Shown here in pieces: positions 1 through 4,898 of a DNA stretch of 6,104 nt (positions are counted from its first letter, which is position 1; each line of letters starts with the position of its first letter). The notes under the pieces were generated by a model, which made no database searches, was not told the origin of the DNA, and saw only the letters and a list, made by a program, of their open reading frames with translations. The stretch comes from Spirochaetaceae bacterium. GTDB taxonomy: Bacteria; Spirochaetota; Spirochaetia; DSM-27196; Salinispiraceae. The DNA lies in contig SKVS01000056.1 of NCBI GenBank assembly GCA_007129335.1, positions 1 to 6,104 of the forward strand, written 5' to 3'. The translations under genes were made by a program, and so were the position numbers.

Positions 1-48
1 AATGATCAAACAAAAGTCAATCAAACAAAAATCAAACAAACAAAAAGC
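1..48 (+). repeat. A-rich imperfect direct repeat encoding QTK units
   Basis: Copies of a unit close to 'atcaaacaaaa' start near positions 5, 20 and 31, with a shorter 'aaacaaaaa' at 38. In the open frame these read DQTK, NQTK and KQTK. The spacing is irregular (about 15 and 11 bases), so this is an imperfect low-complexity array rather than a clean tandem repeat. It may extend left of the window. Confidence 0.5.
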
Positions 49-303
49 GAACCAAAAATTCAACTTATAAAAAGACTAGATCAAGACAAGGTCCTCCAGG
101 AGTCCCCTTTCAACTGGCAATACAATGAAAAATACTCACTCAGTGTCCGGGTTATGAACCAAACAATACAGTGTTTCATCAATTCAACATTAATTATTGA
201 TGTGCAGGACGATGAAGCACCCCTGCTCCATGGTGCCATGGGATTGGGAGTTACCCAGGGACACCTGAGGTGTAATGTCCTAAGCATTCGTCCGCTTGTC
301 TGA
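1..303 (+). CDS. C-terminal part of a probable ADP-ribosylglycohydrolase-like protein (LamG/concanavalin-like domain), 5' end outside window
   Basis: The reading frame is open from base 1 and ends at TGA 301-303, giving 100 residues with no start codon needed; the gene begins left of the window. Residues 1-18 are a Lys/Gln/Thr-rich stretch with three QTK units. After it comes an alternating strand pattern (LIKRLDQDKVLQE, FNWQYNEKYSLSVRV, CFINSTLIIDVQDDEAPLL, HGAMGLGVTQGHLRC) ending in VLSIRPLV. The order 'W.....Y.L.V......FI......V.DD..PL..GA.GL....G' is, from memory, the C-terminal beta-sandwich attached to bacterial ADP-ribosylglycohydrolase-family proteins; related carbohydrate-binding folds also use it. 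The catalytic domain is not visible, so the enzyme assignment is an inference. The gene converges on the binding-protein gene, with only 55 bases between the two stops. That the frame is real is fairly sure; the family is less so. Confidence 0.7.
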   Translation, partial: NDQTKVNQTKIKQTKSEPKIQLIKRLDQDKVLQESPFNWQYNEKYSLSVRVMNQTIQCFINSTLIIDVQDDEAPLLHGAMGLGVTQGHLRCNVLSIRPLV

Positions 304-331
304 CAAAAAAACCCACCCATAATGGGTGGGT
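304..331 (-). terminator. Rho-independent terminator of the solute-binding protein gene
   Basis: A perfect 10-base inverted repeat (311-320 acccacccat; 322-331 atgggtgggt) is followed, on the minus strand, by a run of T's (plus-strand A's at 304-310). The GC-rich stem plus T-tract is a classical intrinsic terminator in the direction of the 1633 to 359 gene, 28 bases after its stop. On the plus strand the stem has no T-tract after it, so for the gene ending at 303 it would be at best a weak barrier. Confidence 0.9.
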
Positions 332-358
332 AAGAAAGAAGTAAATAAGGTAGCGGAG

Positions 359-1633
359 TTAGCGGTCAGGTCCAGCTACCGCACGGATCTGAGCCATTGC
401 CTGTTCAGGGGTTACATGGCCAATGGCCATACCGCCGATAGCTTGTCCAAATTCTGCCATAACATCGGTAGTTACGGTTGCACCAAAATAATCCACAATA
501 AATGCAGCATTACTGTTAATTTCAAGAAACTTCTGCTGTAAGGGGTCAATTTGTGCCCCTTGGGGAATGGTAAATCGAACGGAAAACAGCGAGCCGGAAT
601 CAAGGGAAATACGCGCCACATTCATCGGCTCGGTCATCCATTTCAGGAAGGTAATTACTGCTTCTCTTCTAGCCGGATCATTTGTGTTCGCAGCAGCAAT
701 GTTTGAGAGGGGTGAGCCAACTTGGCCGCCTTGATACGTCCCAGGACCAGGAAAGTTTGCTAACCGGGTATTCGCGTAGGCTGCCGGAGCATTTGTACGT
801 ATATTCCCGATATACCAGGGTCCATTAGAAAACATTGCGGTTCTTTGGGCTTGATAATGACCCCCGGATGCCCCAGCATCAGCTCCTACGGCATCTCGGG
901 TTGTATTGCCGTCTGAATACATCTGGTTCAAAACTTCCAGTCCCTTTACGTACAATGGATCACTCAGGGGTCGACTCCAAACAGTTGGACCTCCAAGGTT
1001 AGCCATTATATGGGAATACCATAATTGGGAGGTCCATGCATTAGTACCACCGGTCATTTGGCTCATTGGAACGACTCCTGCTGCCTTTAATTTTTCGGTG
1101 GCTTCCCAAAATTCGTCTATGGTTGTGGGGAATTGGTTTATCCCTGCTTTAAGGAAAAGTTCTTCGTTATACCAGATGGGAGTTAAAGCAGATTCAAATG
1201 GTACTGACTTAACTCTCCCGTTTCTTGTAGCTGCGAGGATAGCACCTTCAACAAATTGATTTCCCCAGGAACCTTGCAAATCTTCAGTAAAGTCCATAAG
1301 TAAGTCAGATTCGTACCAGCTGAAGGATGTTGGTTGCACCCCGAATACAAAAAGATCAGGAACCTGCCCGGCAGCAATAGAGGTGGATATAACGTCTCTG
1401 TATCCATCGTAATCCGGCGAAGGTTGAATATTAACCCTTATTTTTCCCGCATTTGCTTGATTAAATTCATTAACCAACTGTTCAACCATATTGGCTTTTG
1501 CATCCTGGCCTACCCAGATGGTCGGCCAATTCAGAACGATTTCCTTTTGGTCAGCAGCGCTTTCTCTCGCCCCCCCTGCAAACATGCCAAAAGGTACAAT
1601 TAGTAACAACAAAATAATAAAAGATGTCCGCAT
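359..1633 (-). CDS. ABC transporter extracellular solute-binding protein, family 1 (probable sugar-binding)
   Basis: This 424-residue protein is a periplasmic binding protein that would capture a sugar or oligosaccharide and hand it to an ABC permease. Residues 1-19 are a signal peptide (MRTSF, a run of I/L, then FGMFA) with likely cleavage before GGARES; there is no lipobox cysteine. The mature start has strand-helix order typical of family 1 (IVLNWPTIW, then a helix containing VEQLVNEFNQAN, then IRVNIQPSPDYDGYRD). It continues with AAGQVPDLFVFG, a hinge-like PIWYNEELFLKAGI, the FPTTIDEFWEATEKLKAAG helix and NGPWYIGNI. Length is normal for the family. The ATG is supported by AGGAGG six bases upstream. 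No permease gene adjoins it, so its partner must lie elsewhere. The ligand cannot be told from sequence alone; the Trp/Tyr-rich interior fits a carbohydrate. Confidence 0.92.
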   Translation of the reverse strand: MRTSFIILLLLIVPFGMFAGGARESAADQKEIVLNWPTIWVGQDAKANMVEQLVNEFNQANAGKIRVNIQPSPDYDGYRDVISTSIAAGQVPDLFVFGVQPTSFSWYESDLLMDFTEDLQGSWGNQFVEGAILAATRNGRVKSVPFESALTPIWYNEELFLKAGINQFPTTIDEFWEATEKLKAAGVVPMSQMTGGTNAWTSQLWYSHIMANLGGPTVWSRPLSDPLYVKGLEVLNQMYSDGNTTRDAVGADAGASGGHYQAQRTAMFSNGPWYIGNIRTNAPAAYANTRLANFPGPGTYQGGQVGSPLSNIAAANTNDPARREAVITFLKWMTEPMNVARISLDSGSLFSVRFTIPQGAQIDPLQQKFLEINSNAAFIVDYFGATVTTDVMAEFGQAIGGMAIGHVTPEQAMAQIRAVAGPDR

Positions 1634-1639
1634 ATACGA

Positions 1640-1645
1640 CCTCCT
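1640..1645 (-). promoter_or_regulatory. Ribosome binding site of the solute-binding protein gene
   Basis: On the minus strand AGGAGG lies six bases before the ATG at 1631-1633. This perfect Shine-Dalgarno sequence fixes the start codon. Confidence 0.88.
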
Positions 1646-1681
1646 ATAGTGTATAGTAATTATCGTACCACCGTTTCGTGT

Positions 1682-1710
1682 ATTATATTCGCAAAATCAA
1701 GGCATTTACA
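1682..1710 (-). promoter_or_regulatory. Probable promoter of the solute-binding protein gene
   Basis: The minus strand carries a perfect TATAAT at 1687-1682. Seventeen bases upstream is TGTAAA (1710-1705), which matches only three of six consensus -35 positions. Transcription would begin near 1675, leaving a leader of about 42 bases that contains the AGGAGG. A consensus -10 with a poor -35 suggests activator help or a repressor-controlled sugar operon, but no clear operator was found. Confidence 0.5.
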
Positions 1711-1880
1711 CGCAAAAACGATTGTAGTTTTAACATTCGTCTTACCCAATCTGCAGATGAAGGTTCCAACCAGGCCTGGGCAAAGCAGGGAAACCTCCCA
1801 ATCAGAATACAAGAACAGCCATACCAGCCAAAGAAAAACCCAACACAGACTTCTTTGATAAACGAGGTAGCAACCTTTGA

Positions 1881-2096
1881 CCAGGGAACAAAGCCCGGGA
1901 TTACGCCCGCAGACACCAGACCTCCCTGAATAATCTTATCAGGGAGTATCTGAAACAATTAACTGTGGATTTGGAAGCTCAAGTTCCATCAGCTGAAGGC
2001 CCGGTTTCTGCAGCTACCGAGGTTTCTCGGAAAAGCCCCGGGTGCGGGCCACCACATCGCCCACGGTGCGGAACACATCGTACTACTGGCCACTGA
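1881..2096 (+). pseudogene. Remnant of a VapB-type antitoxin
   Basis: The frame read from 1890 gives KARDYARRHQTSLNNLIREY, followed by LKQLTVDLEAQ and later ATEVSRKSPG. The pattern 'A..YA..H.TSLN.LIREYL..L' followed by 'A...F.ELSRKSPG' is typical of small antitoxins paired with PIN (VapC) toxins. An in-frame TGA at 1878-1880 cuts off the N-terminal beta strand. The part that should precede it seems to lie in another frame (EVATFDQGT, about 1863-1889), implying a one-base shift near 1889. After about 2036 the frame runs into unconvincing sequence and ends at TGA 2094-2096. No start codon or ribosome binding site belongs to it. It is most likely a dead gene; the family call rests on pattern memory. 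Confidence 0.55.
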
Positions 2097-2149
2097 TTTG
2101 TTGCAGTACAACATTGGGCTTGGGAGGCTGCAAGGCATGGGCGGTAACA

Positions 2150-2200
2150 ATAAGTTACCTGGTGGACACGGACATTCTTTCCAACAAGCCCGACAGCTAA
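2150..2200 (+). pseudogene. N-terminal remnant of a VapC-like PIN-domain toxin
   Basis: From 2150 the plus strand reads ISYLVDTDILSNKPDS and then TAA (2198-2200). 'MSYLVDTDILSN' is the canonical opening of PIN-domain toxins: the first strand followed by the first catalytic aspartate in D-T-[DN]. Where the start ATG would stand there is ATA (2150-2152), so initiation has been lost. It lies downstream of the antitoxin remnant on the same strand, as expected for an antitoxin-toxin order. Only 16 codons survive, and the rest of the domain is not recognisable in any plus frame. With such a short match, chance resemblance is possible, but the context supports the reading. Confidence 0.45.
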
Positions 2201-2459
2201 TTGGCGGACCAGTAAATCACCTGCCTGTTAGGGTTTGGCTGGCTGAAAGGTCTGCAGTTGGGTTTGTCTTTGGCGAACCAACCGCTCAAAGTCTCTGGTA
2301 GAAATCAAATCAGACAAATCAGAAGAGACCGGTGGCAGCGTTGTAGCACCTGCAGCTGAAGCACCAACCAATGCTCGGCCCGGGTTAAATGCTCCAGAGC
2401 CAGCTGGGTAAGGACAGCGGACCGGGCTGCATGGAGGCCTTCGGCACTGTTGGAAAGGT

Positions 2460-2834
2460 CTAAACCAGCTTCAGCCCAAAGGGAACAAATGGTTCAAAAT
2501 CCGAAATGTTCGACGTTGCCAGCAGGGCATTGTGTTCCAGTGCACTGGCAGCTATAAGAACATCGATTTTTAACCCACGATTTCTGCCTGCAGCATTCCA
2601 TAATTGGGCTGCAATCTGACTTGTGTGAGCGGTCAAATCGTAGATCTGATTATCAAGAATCGATAAAACTAAAGAACTTTGACGCTGAGTTACCGGACAG
2701 CAGAGAAACTCATACCAGCACATGCAGGAAGTAGCTAAGGAGTCCTCATTATTCAGCCACATCAGAACTTTTTTTGCTTCTTCGGACTCTTTAATCAGAC
2801 ATCGAATAAGAAAGTTTGTATCGAGAAAAATCAT
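2460..2834 (-). CDS. PIN-domain toxin (VapC-like ribonuclease)
   Basis: This 124-residue protein is a probable Mg2+-dependent ribonuclease toxin. PIN-domain features are in order: MIFLDTNFLI at the N-terminus with Asp5, Glu42 in WYEFL, Asp91 in LKIDVLIAASALEHNALLATS, and Asp112 in NISDFEPF. Thus the acidic residues expected for metal binding are all present, and the length is normal for VapC. Its ATG (2834-2832) overlaps the TGA of the upstream antitoxin gene in ATGA, so the two are translationally coupled; no separate Shine-Dalgarno sequence is needed. Cys-rich spots (SCMCW, CCPVT) are unusual but lie outside the catalytic set. It should be held in check by the protein encoded at 2831-3223. 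PIN toxins in this class cut tRNA, rRNA or mRNA; the target here is unknown. The reading frame appears undamaged. Confidence 0.88.
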   Translation of the reverse strand: MIFLDTNFLIRCLIKESEEAKKVLMWLNNEDSLATSCMCWYEFLCCPVTQRQSSLVLSILDNQIYDLTAHTSQIAAQLWNAAGRNRGLKIDVLIAASALEHNALLATSNISDFEPFVPFGLKLV

Positions 2835-3223
2835 GGAAAATCTTCCTCTGGCTTAACTTCAGCATCGGAGCCTCCATGGGATTCTGTGGTAAGTCCCAAC
2901 TCTGAGCTTCGCCATTGTTTTCGGTCTTCAGCTGCTTCAAGCAAGTATTTTTCAAGAGGACCATACATTGGGGAATTTTGTTTCGGTTCCTGTTTGCTAT
3001 TTTGATTCAGTTTCTGGTTGTCATTTCGATTCACATTCTCTTCCCAATAGTCCCGCAAATTCTGAATTACCTGTTTACGGCTGTTAAGCTCATGGGCAGC
3101 CGAGGCAACAGATCTACGGATAACCTCAGCCTGAGGAACCTGCCACAAAGAGGCTAACTGTTTAATCGTTTGGATCGTTCTATCGTCTAAGGTGAATGTT
3201 GTTCTATGGATCATTGTTGCCAT
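2831..3223 (-). CDS. Ribbon-helix-helix antitoxin of the PIN toxin
   Basis: The protein is 130 residues when started at ATG 3223-3221. Residues 6-12 (HRTTFTL) form the DNA-binding ribbon, 13-25 helix A (DDRTIQTIKQLAS) and 29-45 helix B (VPQAEVIRRSVASAAHE), the ribbon-helix-helix fold of CopG-like antitoxins. Residues 63-86 are an Asn/Gln/Lys-rich linker, and 87-130 a C-terminal part (YGPLEKYLLEAAEDRKQW, then an acidic tail) that presumably wraps the toxin. At 130 residues it is longer than usual for this class. It precedes and overlaps the toxin gene by 4 bases. Start choice: the frame stays open upstream to a TTG at 3271, but that stretch contains the promoter and operator. ATG 3214 is an alternative. 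No Shine-Dalgarno sequence precedes either ATG, which fits a leaderless transcript. Expected to repress its own operon. Confidence 0.8.
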   Translation of the reverse strand: MATMIHRTTFTLDDRTIQTIKQLASLWQVPQAEVIRRSVASAAHELNSRKQVIQNLRDYWEENVNRNDNQKLNQNSKQEPKQNSPMYGPLEKYLLEAAEDRKQWRSSELGLTTESHGGSDAEVKPEEDFP

Positions 3224-3241
3224 ACCATAAGTATGGTATGG
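3220..3241. promoter_or_regulatory. Palindromic operator of the antitoxin-toxin operon
   Basis: The arms ccataccata (3220-3229) and tatggtatgg (3232-3241) are perfect 10-base inverted repeats around a 2-base centre. The palindrome covers the -10 box (3230-3235), the predicted transcription start and the antitoxin start codon. Each arm holds a ccatacc/ggtatgg element, suited to two ribbon-helix-helix dimers. Binding by the antitoxin would block the operon; this autoregulation is the rule in the family and inferred here. Confidence 0.8.
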
Positions 3242-3258
3242 TTTAAATGGTAGGTCAA
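3230..3258 (-). promoter_or_regulatory. Sigma70-type promoter of the antitoxin-toxin operon
   Basis: On the minus strand TTGACC (3258-3253; five of six to TTGACA) is followed after exactly 17 bases by CATACT (3235-3230; four of six to TATAAT). The expected transcription start, about 7 bases after the -10, falls on 3223, the A of the antitoxin ATG, so the mRNA may have no leader. Confidence 0.7.
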
Positions 3259-3394
3259 GAGGGGATTCCAAGACTAACGCATATGTGAAGGCATTTCCGG
3301 GAAATGAACCATTTAGGACCCCGTTTCAGGAACTCCTCTAAGCTTATTGCACTATTCTGTTAGGATTGAAATACATTTGACCTGCACCAGCTGA

Positions 3395-3649
3395 TTGTTC
3401 CCTGCTGGTTTTCTGGTTTTGCTGTACAATGGCAGCCGACCCTGGAATATTCCGTTCAATCTGAAGGATCTGGTAACTCCAAGTTGTAGATAAAAATGAA
3501 CAACGGGGGGAAAACGGGGGATGGAGCAGGAAGCCCACGAGGATGCCTGCAAGATGCTGGATGAAGGACTTGATATTCCGATGATCTGCCGAATTACCGG
3601 TCTGACAGAGCAGGAAATCAGGGAACTTGCTGATGATTCAGAGGTATAA
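3395..3649 (+). pseudogene. Rpn/YhgA-like recombination-promoting nuclease (PD-(D/E)XK transposase) pseudogene
   Basis: Two blocks in the same plus-strand frame belong to one protein family. Block one (3395-3490) reads LFPAGFLVLLYNGSRPWNIP followed by FNLKDLV, the 'LP.v.PILLYNG...W..P..l.dL' segment in the middle of Rpn/Transposase_31 proteins. Block two (3521-3649) reads MEQEAHEDACKMLDEGLDIP then MICRITGLTEQEIRELADD and a stop, the C-terminal helix-turn-helix-like tail of the same family ('A..mL..G.....I...TGLs..EI..L'). Between them are stops TAA 3491-3493 and TGA 3497-3499, and about a hundred residues that family members normally carry are missing. A TGA at 3392-3394 interrupts the frame upstream; VRIEIHL (3359-3379) may be a further scrap. 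The N-terminal nuclease motifs are absent. It is a dead gene with an internal deletion. Confidence 0.75.
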
Positions 3650-3720
3650 TTCTGAGTCATCTGAAACAAAAAAAATGAGAATATGGTTCTAGCGAATGAA
3701 GATTCCAAAAAAAGAAGACA

Positions 3721-4092
3721 TTAGCTATGATCAGCAAGAATCAAATTGAAAACTTCATGTAATTCAGGAATCTTATTTCTACAGACCGAGAGAACTATCT
3801 CCGCATTAATATCAAAATAGTGGTGACTTAGGACATCTCTCATACCTTTGACACCGCTCCAATCTATTGCAGGATATCGAGAGAAAATAGTACCCTCACT
3901 GATTTTATCAAGATTTTTGCAACTTTCACCGATTGCAATTAACATCATTGCAATCGAATCAAGCATATCCAATCCTTCATCAGAACTCAGGAAATCATTT
4001 GCATTTACAATTCCAGAAGCTCTCCGTTCAATTCTCTTGATTGCAATCAAAATCTGGGTAATTATTTCATGAACCAATTCTTTATCATACAT
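3721..4092 (-). CDS. hepT: HEPN-domain toxin HepT (DUF86 family)
   Basis: This is a small all-helical HEPN RNase toxin, 123 residues from ATG 4092. Diagnostic features are the DUF86 opening (MYDKELVHEIITQI), the IAIGESCKNLD helix, WSGVKGMRD, and the catalytic R-x4-H-x-Y motif in RDVLSHHYFDI (Arg85, His90, Tyr92), followed by the C-terminal IPEL segment. All motif residues are present, so it looks active. It follows the nucleotidyltransferase gene directly and overlaps it by 8 bases (ATGTATGA), the MntA-HepT order. In the studied systems the partner adds AMP to the HEPN tyrosine and silences it; that is inferred here. An ATG at 4101 (126 residues) or a TTG at 4110 (129) could also be the start; none has a good Shine-Dalgarno sequence. 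ATG 4092 fits the common family start. Confidence 0.87.
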   Translation of the reverse strand: MYDKELVHEIITQILIAIKRIERRASGIVNANDFLSSDEGLDMLDSIAMMLIAIGESCKNLDKISEGTIFSRYPAIDWSGVKGMRDVLSHHYFDINAEIVLSVCRNKIPELHEVFNLILADHS

Positions 4093-4390
4093 AAAGGGCA
4101 TCCATGGCAATGCGTTTTTTTAGGTAGGGATTTAACTGGTCTGAGAGCGGGATGACATCAACAGGACGCATGAATTCCATTTCCAGTTCTTCCTTAATAT
4201 GTACCAGGGCAAAAATATCCGGTTCTTTTAACTCTACAACCACATCGACGTCACTCTGATAATTTGCAGTATCTTTGGCAAACGATCCAAATAGGGCAAG
4301 TCGTGTAACTCCATATTTTTCAGAAAATTCTTTCTTTTTTATCCTTAATTTCTCTATGATCTGATTAGGGGTAATAGTAGGAGTTGCCAT
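4085..4390 (-). CDS. mntA: Minimal nucleotidyltransferase antitoxin MntA
   Basis: This 101-residue protein is a stand-alone nucleotidyltransferase fold of the DNA polymerase-beta type. Key residues are visible: LALFGSFAKD carries Gly35-Ser36, SDVDVVVEL carries Asp47 and Asp49, and the third acidic residue is Asp79 in PVDVIPL. The C-terminus KKRIAMDALYV is the usual family end. It should transfer AMP to the HEPN partner encoded just downstream and so neutralise it. One departure: the common GS[FY]AR-G loop is GSFAKD here, with Asp in place of Gly; the catalytic triad is complete. ATG 4390 is supported by TGGAGG six bases ahead. The two genes form an operon on the minus strand. Confidence 0.9.
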   Translation of the reverse strand: MATPTITPNQIIEKLRIKKKEFSEKYGVTRLALFGSFAKDTANYQSDVDVVVELKEPDIFALVHIKEELEMEFMRPVDVIPLSDQLNPYLKKRIAMDALYV

Positions 4391-4395
4391 TTAAT

Positions 4396-4401
4396 CCTCC
4401 A
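4396..4401 (-). promoter_or_regulatory. Ribosome binding site of mntA
   Basis: TGGAGG on the minus strand lies five bases before the ATG at 4388-4390, a good Shine-Dalgarno sequence that fixes the start. Confidence 0.8.
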
Positions 4402-4431
4402 GGAATGGGCTACAGTAGAGGTAATTTCATA

Positions 4432-4437
4432 ATTATC
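4432..4437 (-). promoter_or_regulatory. Possible -10 box for the mntA-hepT operon
   Basis: GATAAT on the minus strand (five of six to TATAAT) would start transcription near 4425, giving a leader of about 35 bases. No convincing -35 lies 16-18 bases upstream; TTGCGA is present, but too close to fit this -10. Weak support. Confidence 0.3.
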
Positions 4438-4714
4438 TAAAGTATCTTTTCGCAATAACGGAAAAAATCTTAACTTGTTTTATACAATCAAGCTTAGTAT
4501 ACCACGTTCGATCAACCGAAACAATTGTGGGATTGATTGGAAAAGAAATCAGGCCAGCAAGAAACGAACGGTCGTGGTGGACCAGGCAAAAATCATCCAC
4601 GTAGCGACCGTATGACTGGATTCCGAGGTCGTGTTTGATAAAACGGAAGGTTCGATTTTTTGGTGGGACTGAACCGGCACCTGGGTGCAGTATAAAACAG
4701 TATTGTTCAGAGGT
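4433..4714 (-). pseudogene. Reverse transcriptase fragment with YVDD motif
   Basis: A minus-strand frame is open from just after TAG 4717-4715 to TAA 4435-4433 (93 codons, no ATG near its start). Its middle (about 4654-4547) reads FRFIKHDLGIQSYGRYVDDF followed by CLVHHDRSFLAGLI. 'F.KH.LGI..YGRYVDDF.LVH.D...L' is the palm catalytic block of bacterial reverse transcriptases, with both aspartates of Y-x-D-D at 4592-4603. Upstream (CFILHPGAGSVPPKN) and downstream (ISFPINPTIVSVDRTW) the sequence no longer resembles the family, so only about 35 residues of an enzyme of 300 or more survive. The spelling YVDD and the 'KH.LGI' lead resemble reverse transcriptases of diversity-generating or unclassified retroelements more than group II introns, but the fragment is too short to decide. 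Confidence 0.7.
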
Positions 4715-4898
4715 CTATAAAAAGCAGATCAATTTGGAGTTTTTTATGCTTTTATGGTAGAGTTTTTTTTCAGTGGTAAGACCTTAGATAATCAATTTAT
4801 CCATAATGTGCATCAAATATTTTTATGGACTGACTTATACCCAGCACAAACAAATCCGTTCCATATCCCTGGCTCAGGGCAGATTACCCCGTACTGAT

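Larger units (their letters stand above)
1711..2459. other. Region without an intact gene; decayed coding sequence
   Basis: About 750 bases hold no convincing complete gene. The plus strand contains the remains of an antitoxin and the start of a toxin, listed separately. From about 2201 to 2459 I recognise nothing on the plus strand. On the minus strand, short frames look protein-like in places, with stops and frame changes between them. These include a helix-like stretch containing AEGLHAARSAVLTQLALEHL (about 2395-2450) and one containing DFERLVRQRQTQLQTF (about 2235-2290). Another stretch is YDVFRTVGDVVARTRGFSEK (about 2025-2085). I cannot name their family. No terminator, tRNA or CRISPR-like array was seen. 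Confidence 0.5.

Noticed and set aside
906..1259. Plus-strand open frame of 117 codons
   Set aside because: It is antisense to the solute-binding protein gene and shows no recognisable protein pattern.
1922..1946. Perfect 8-base inverted repeat (ctccctga/tcagggag) with a 9-base loop, as a terminator
   Set aside because: No T-tract follows on either strand and it lies inside the conserved helix of the antitoxin remnant, so it is most easily explained by coding sequence.
1683..1958. Minus-strand open frame of 91 codons
   Set aside because: It runs through the promoter of the solute-binding protein gene and opposite the antitoxin remnant, lacks a ribosome binding site, and its Cys/Trp/Phe-rich translation resembles no known family.
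3224..3271. Upstream extension of the antitoxin to a TTG start at 3271
   Set aside because: The extra 16 codons are the promoter spacer, -10 box and palindrome, and the ribbon-helix-helix fold begins only after the ATG at 3223.
3344..3708. Two minus-strand open frames of 64 and 118 codons
   Set aside because: They are antisense to the Rpn pseudogene blocks, whose plus-strand reading is recognisable; the minus readings are Ser/Pro-rich and featureless.
3650..3720. Terminator for the mntA-hepT operon in the T-rich minus strand
   Set aside because: T-runs are present but no stable stem precedes them.
4867..4879. Hairpin ccctg-gct-caggg after the BCCT stop, as its terminator
   Set aside because: Only five base pairs and no T-tract follows on the minus strand.
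4391..4898. A diversity-generating element (template and variable repeats) around the reverse-transcriptase fragment
   Set aside because: No near-identical repeat pair with adenine-specific differences was seen by eye in this window.
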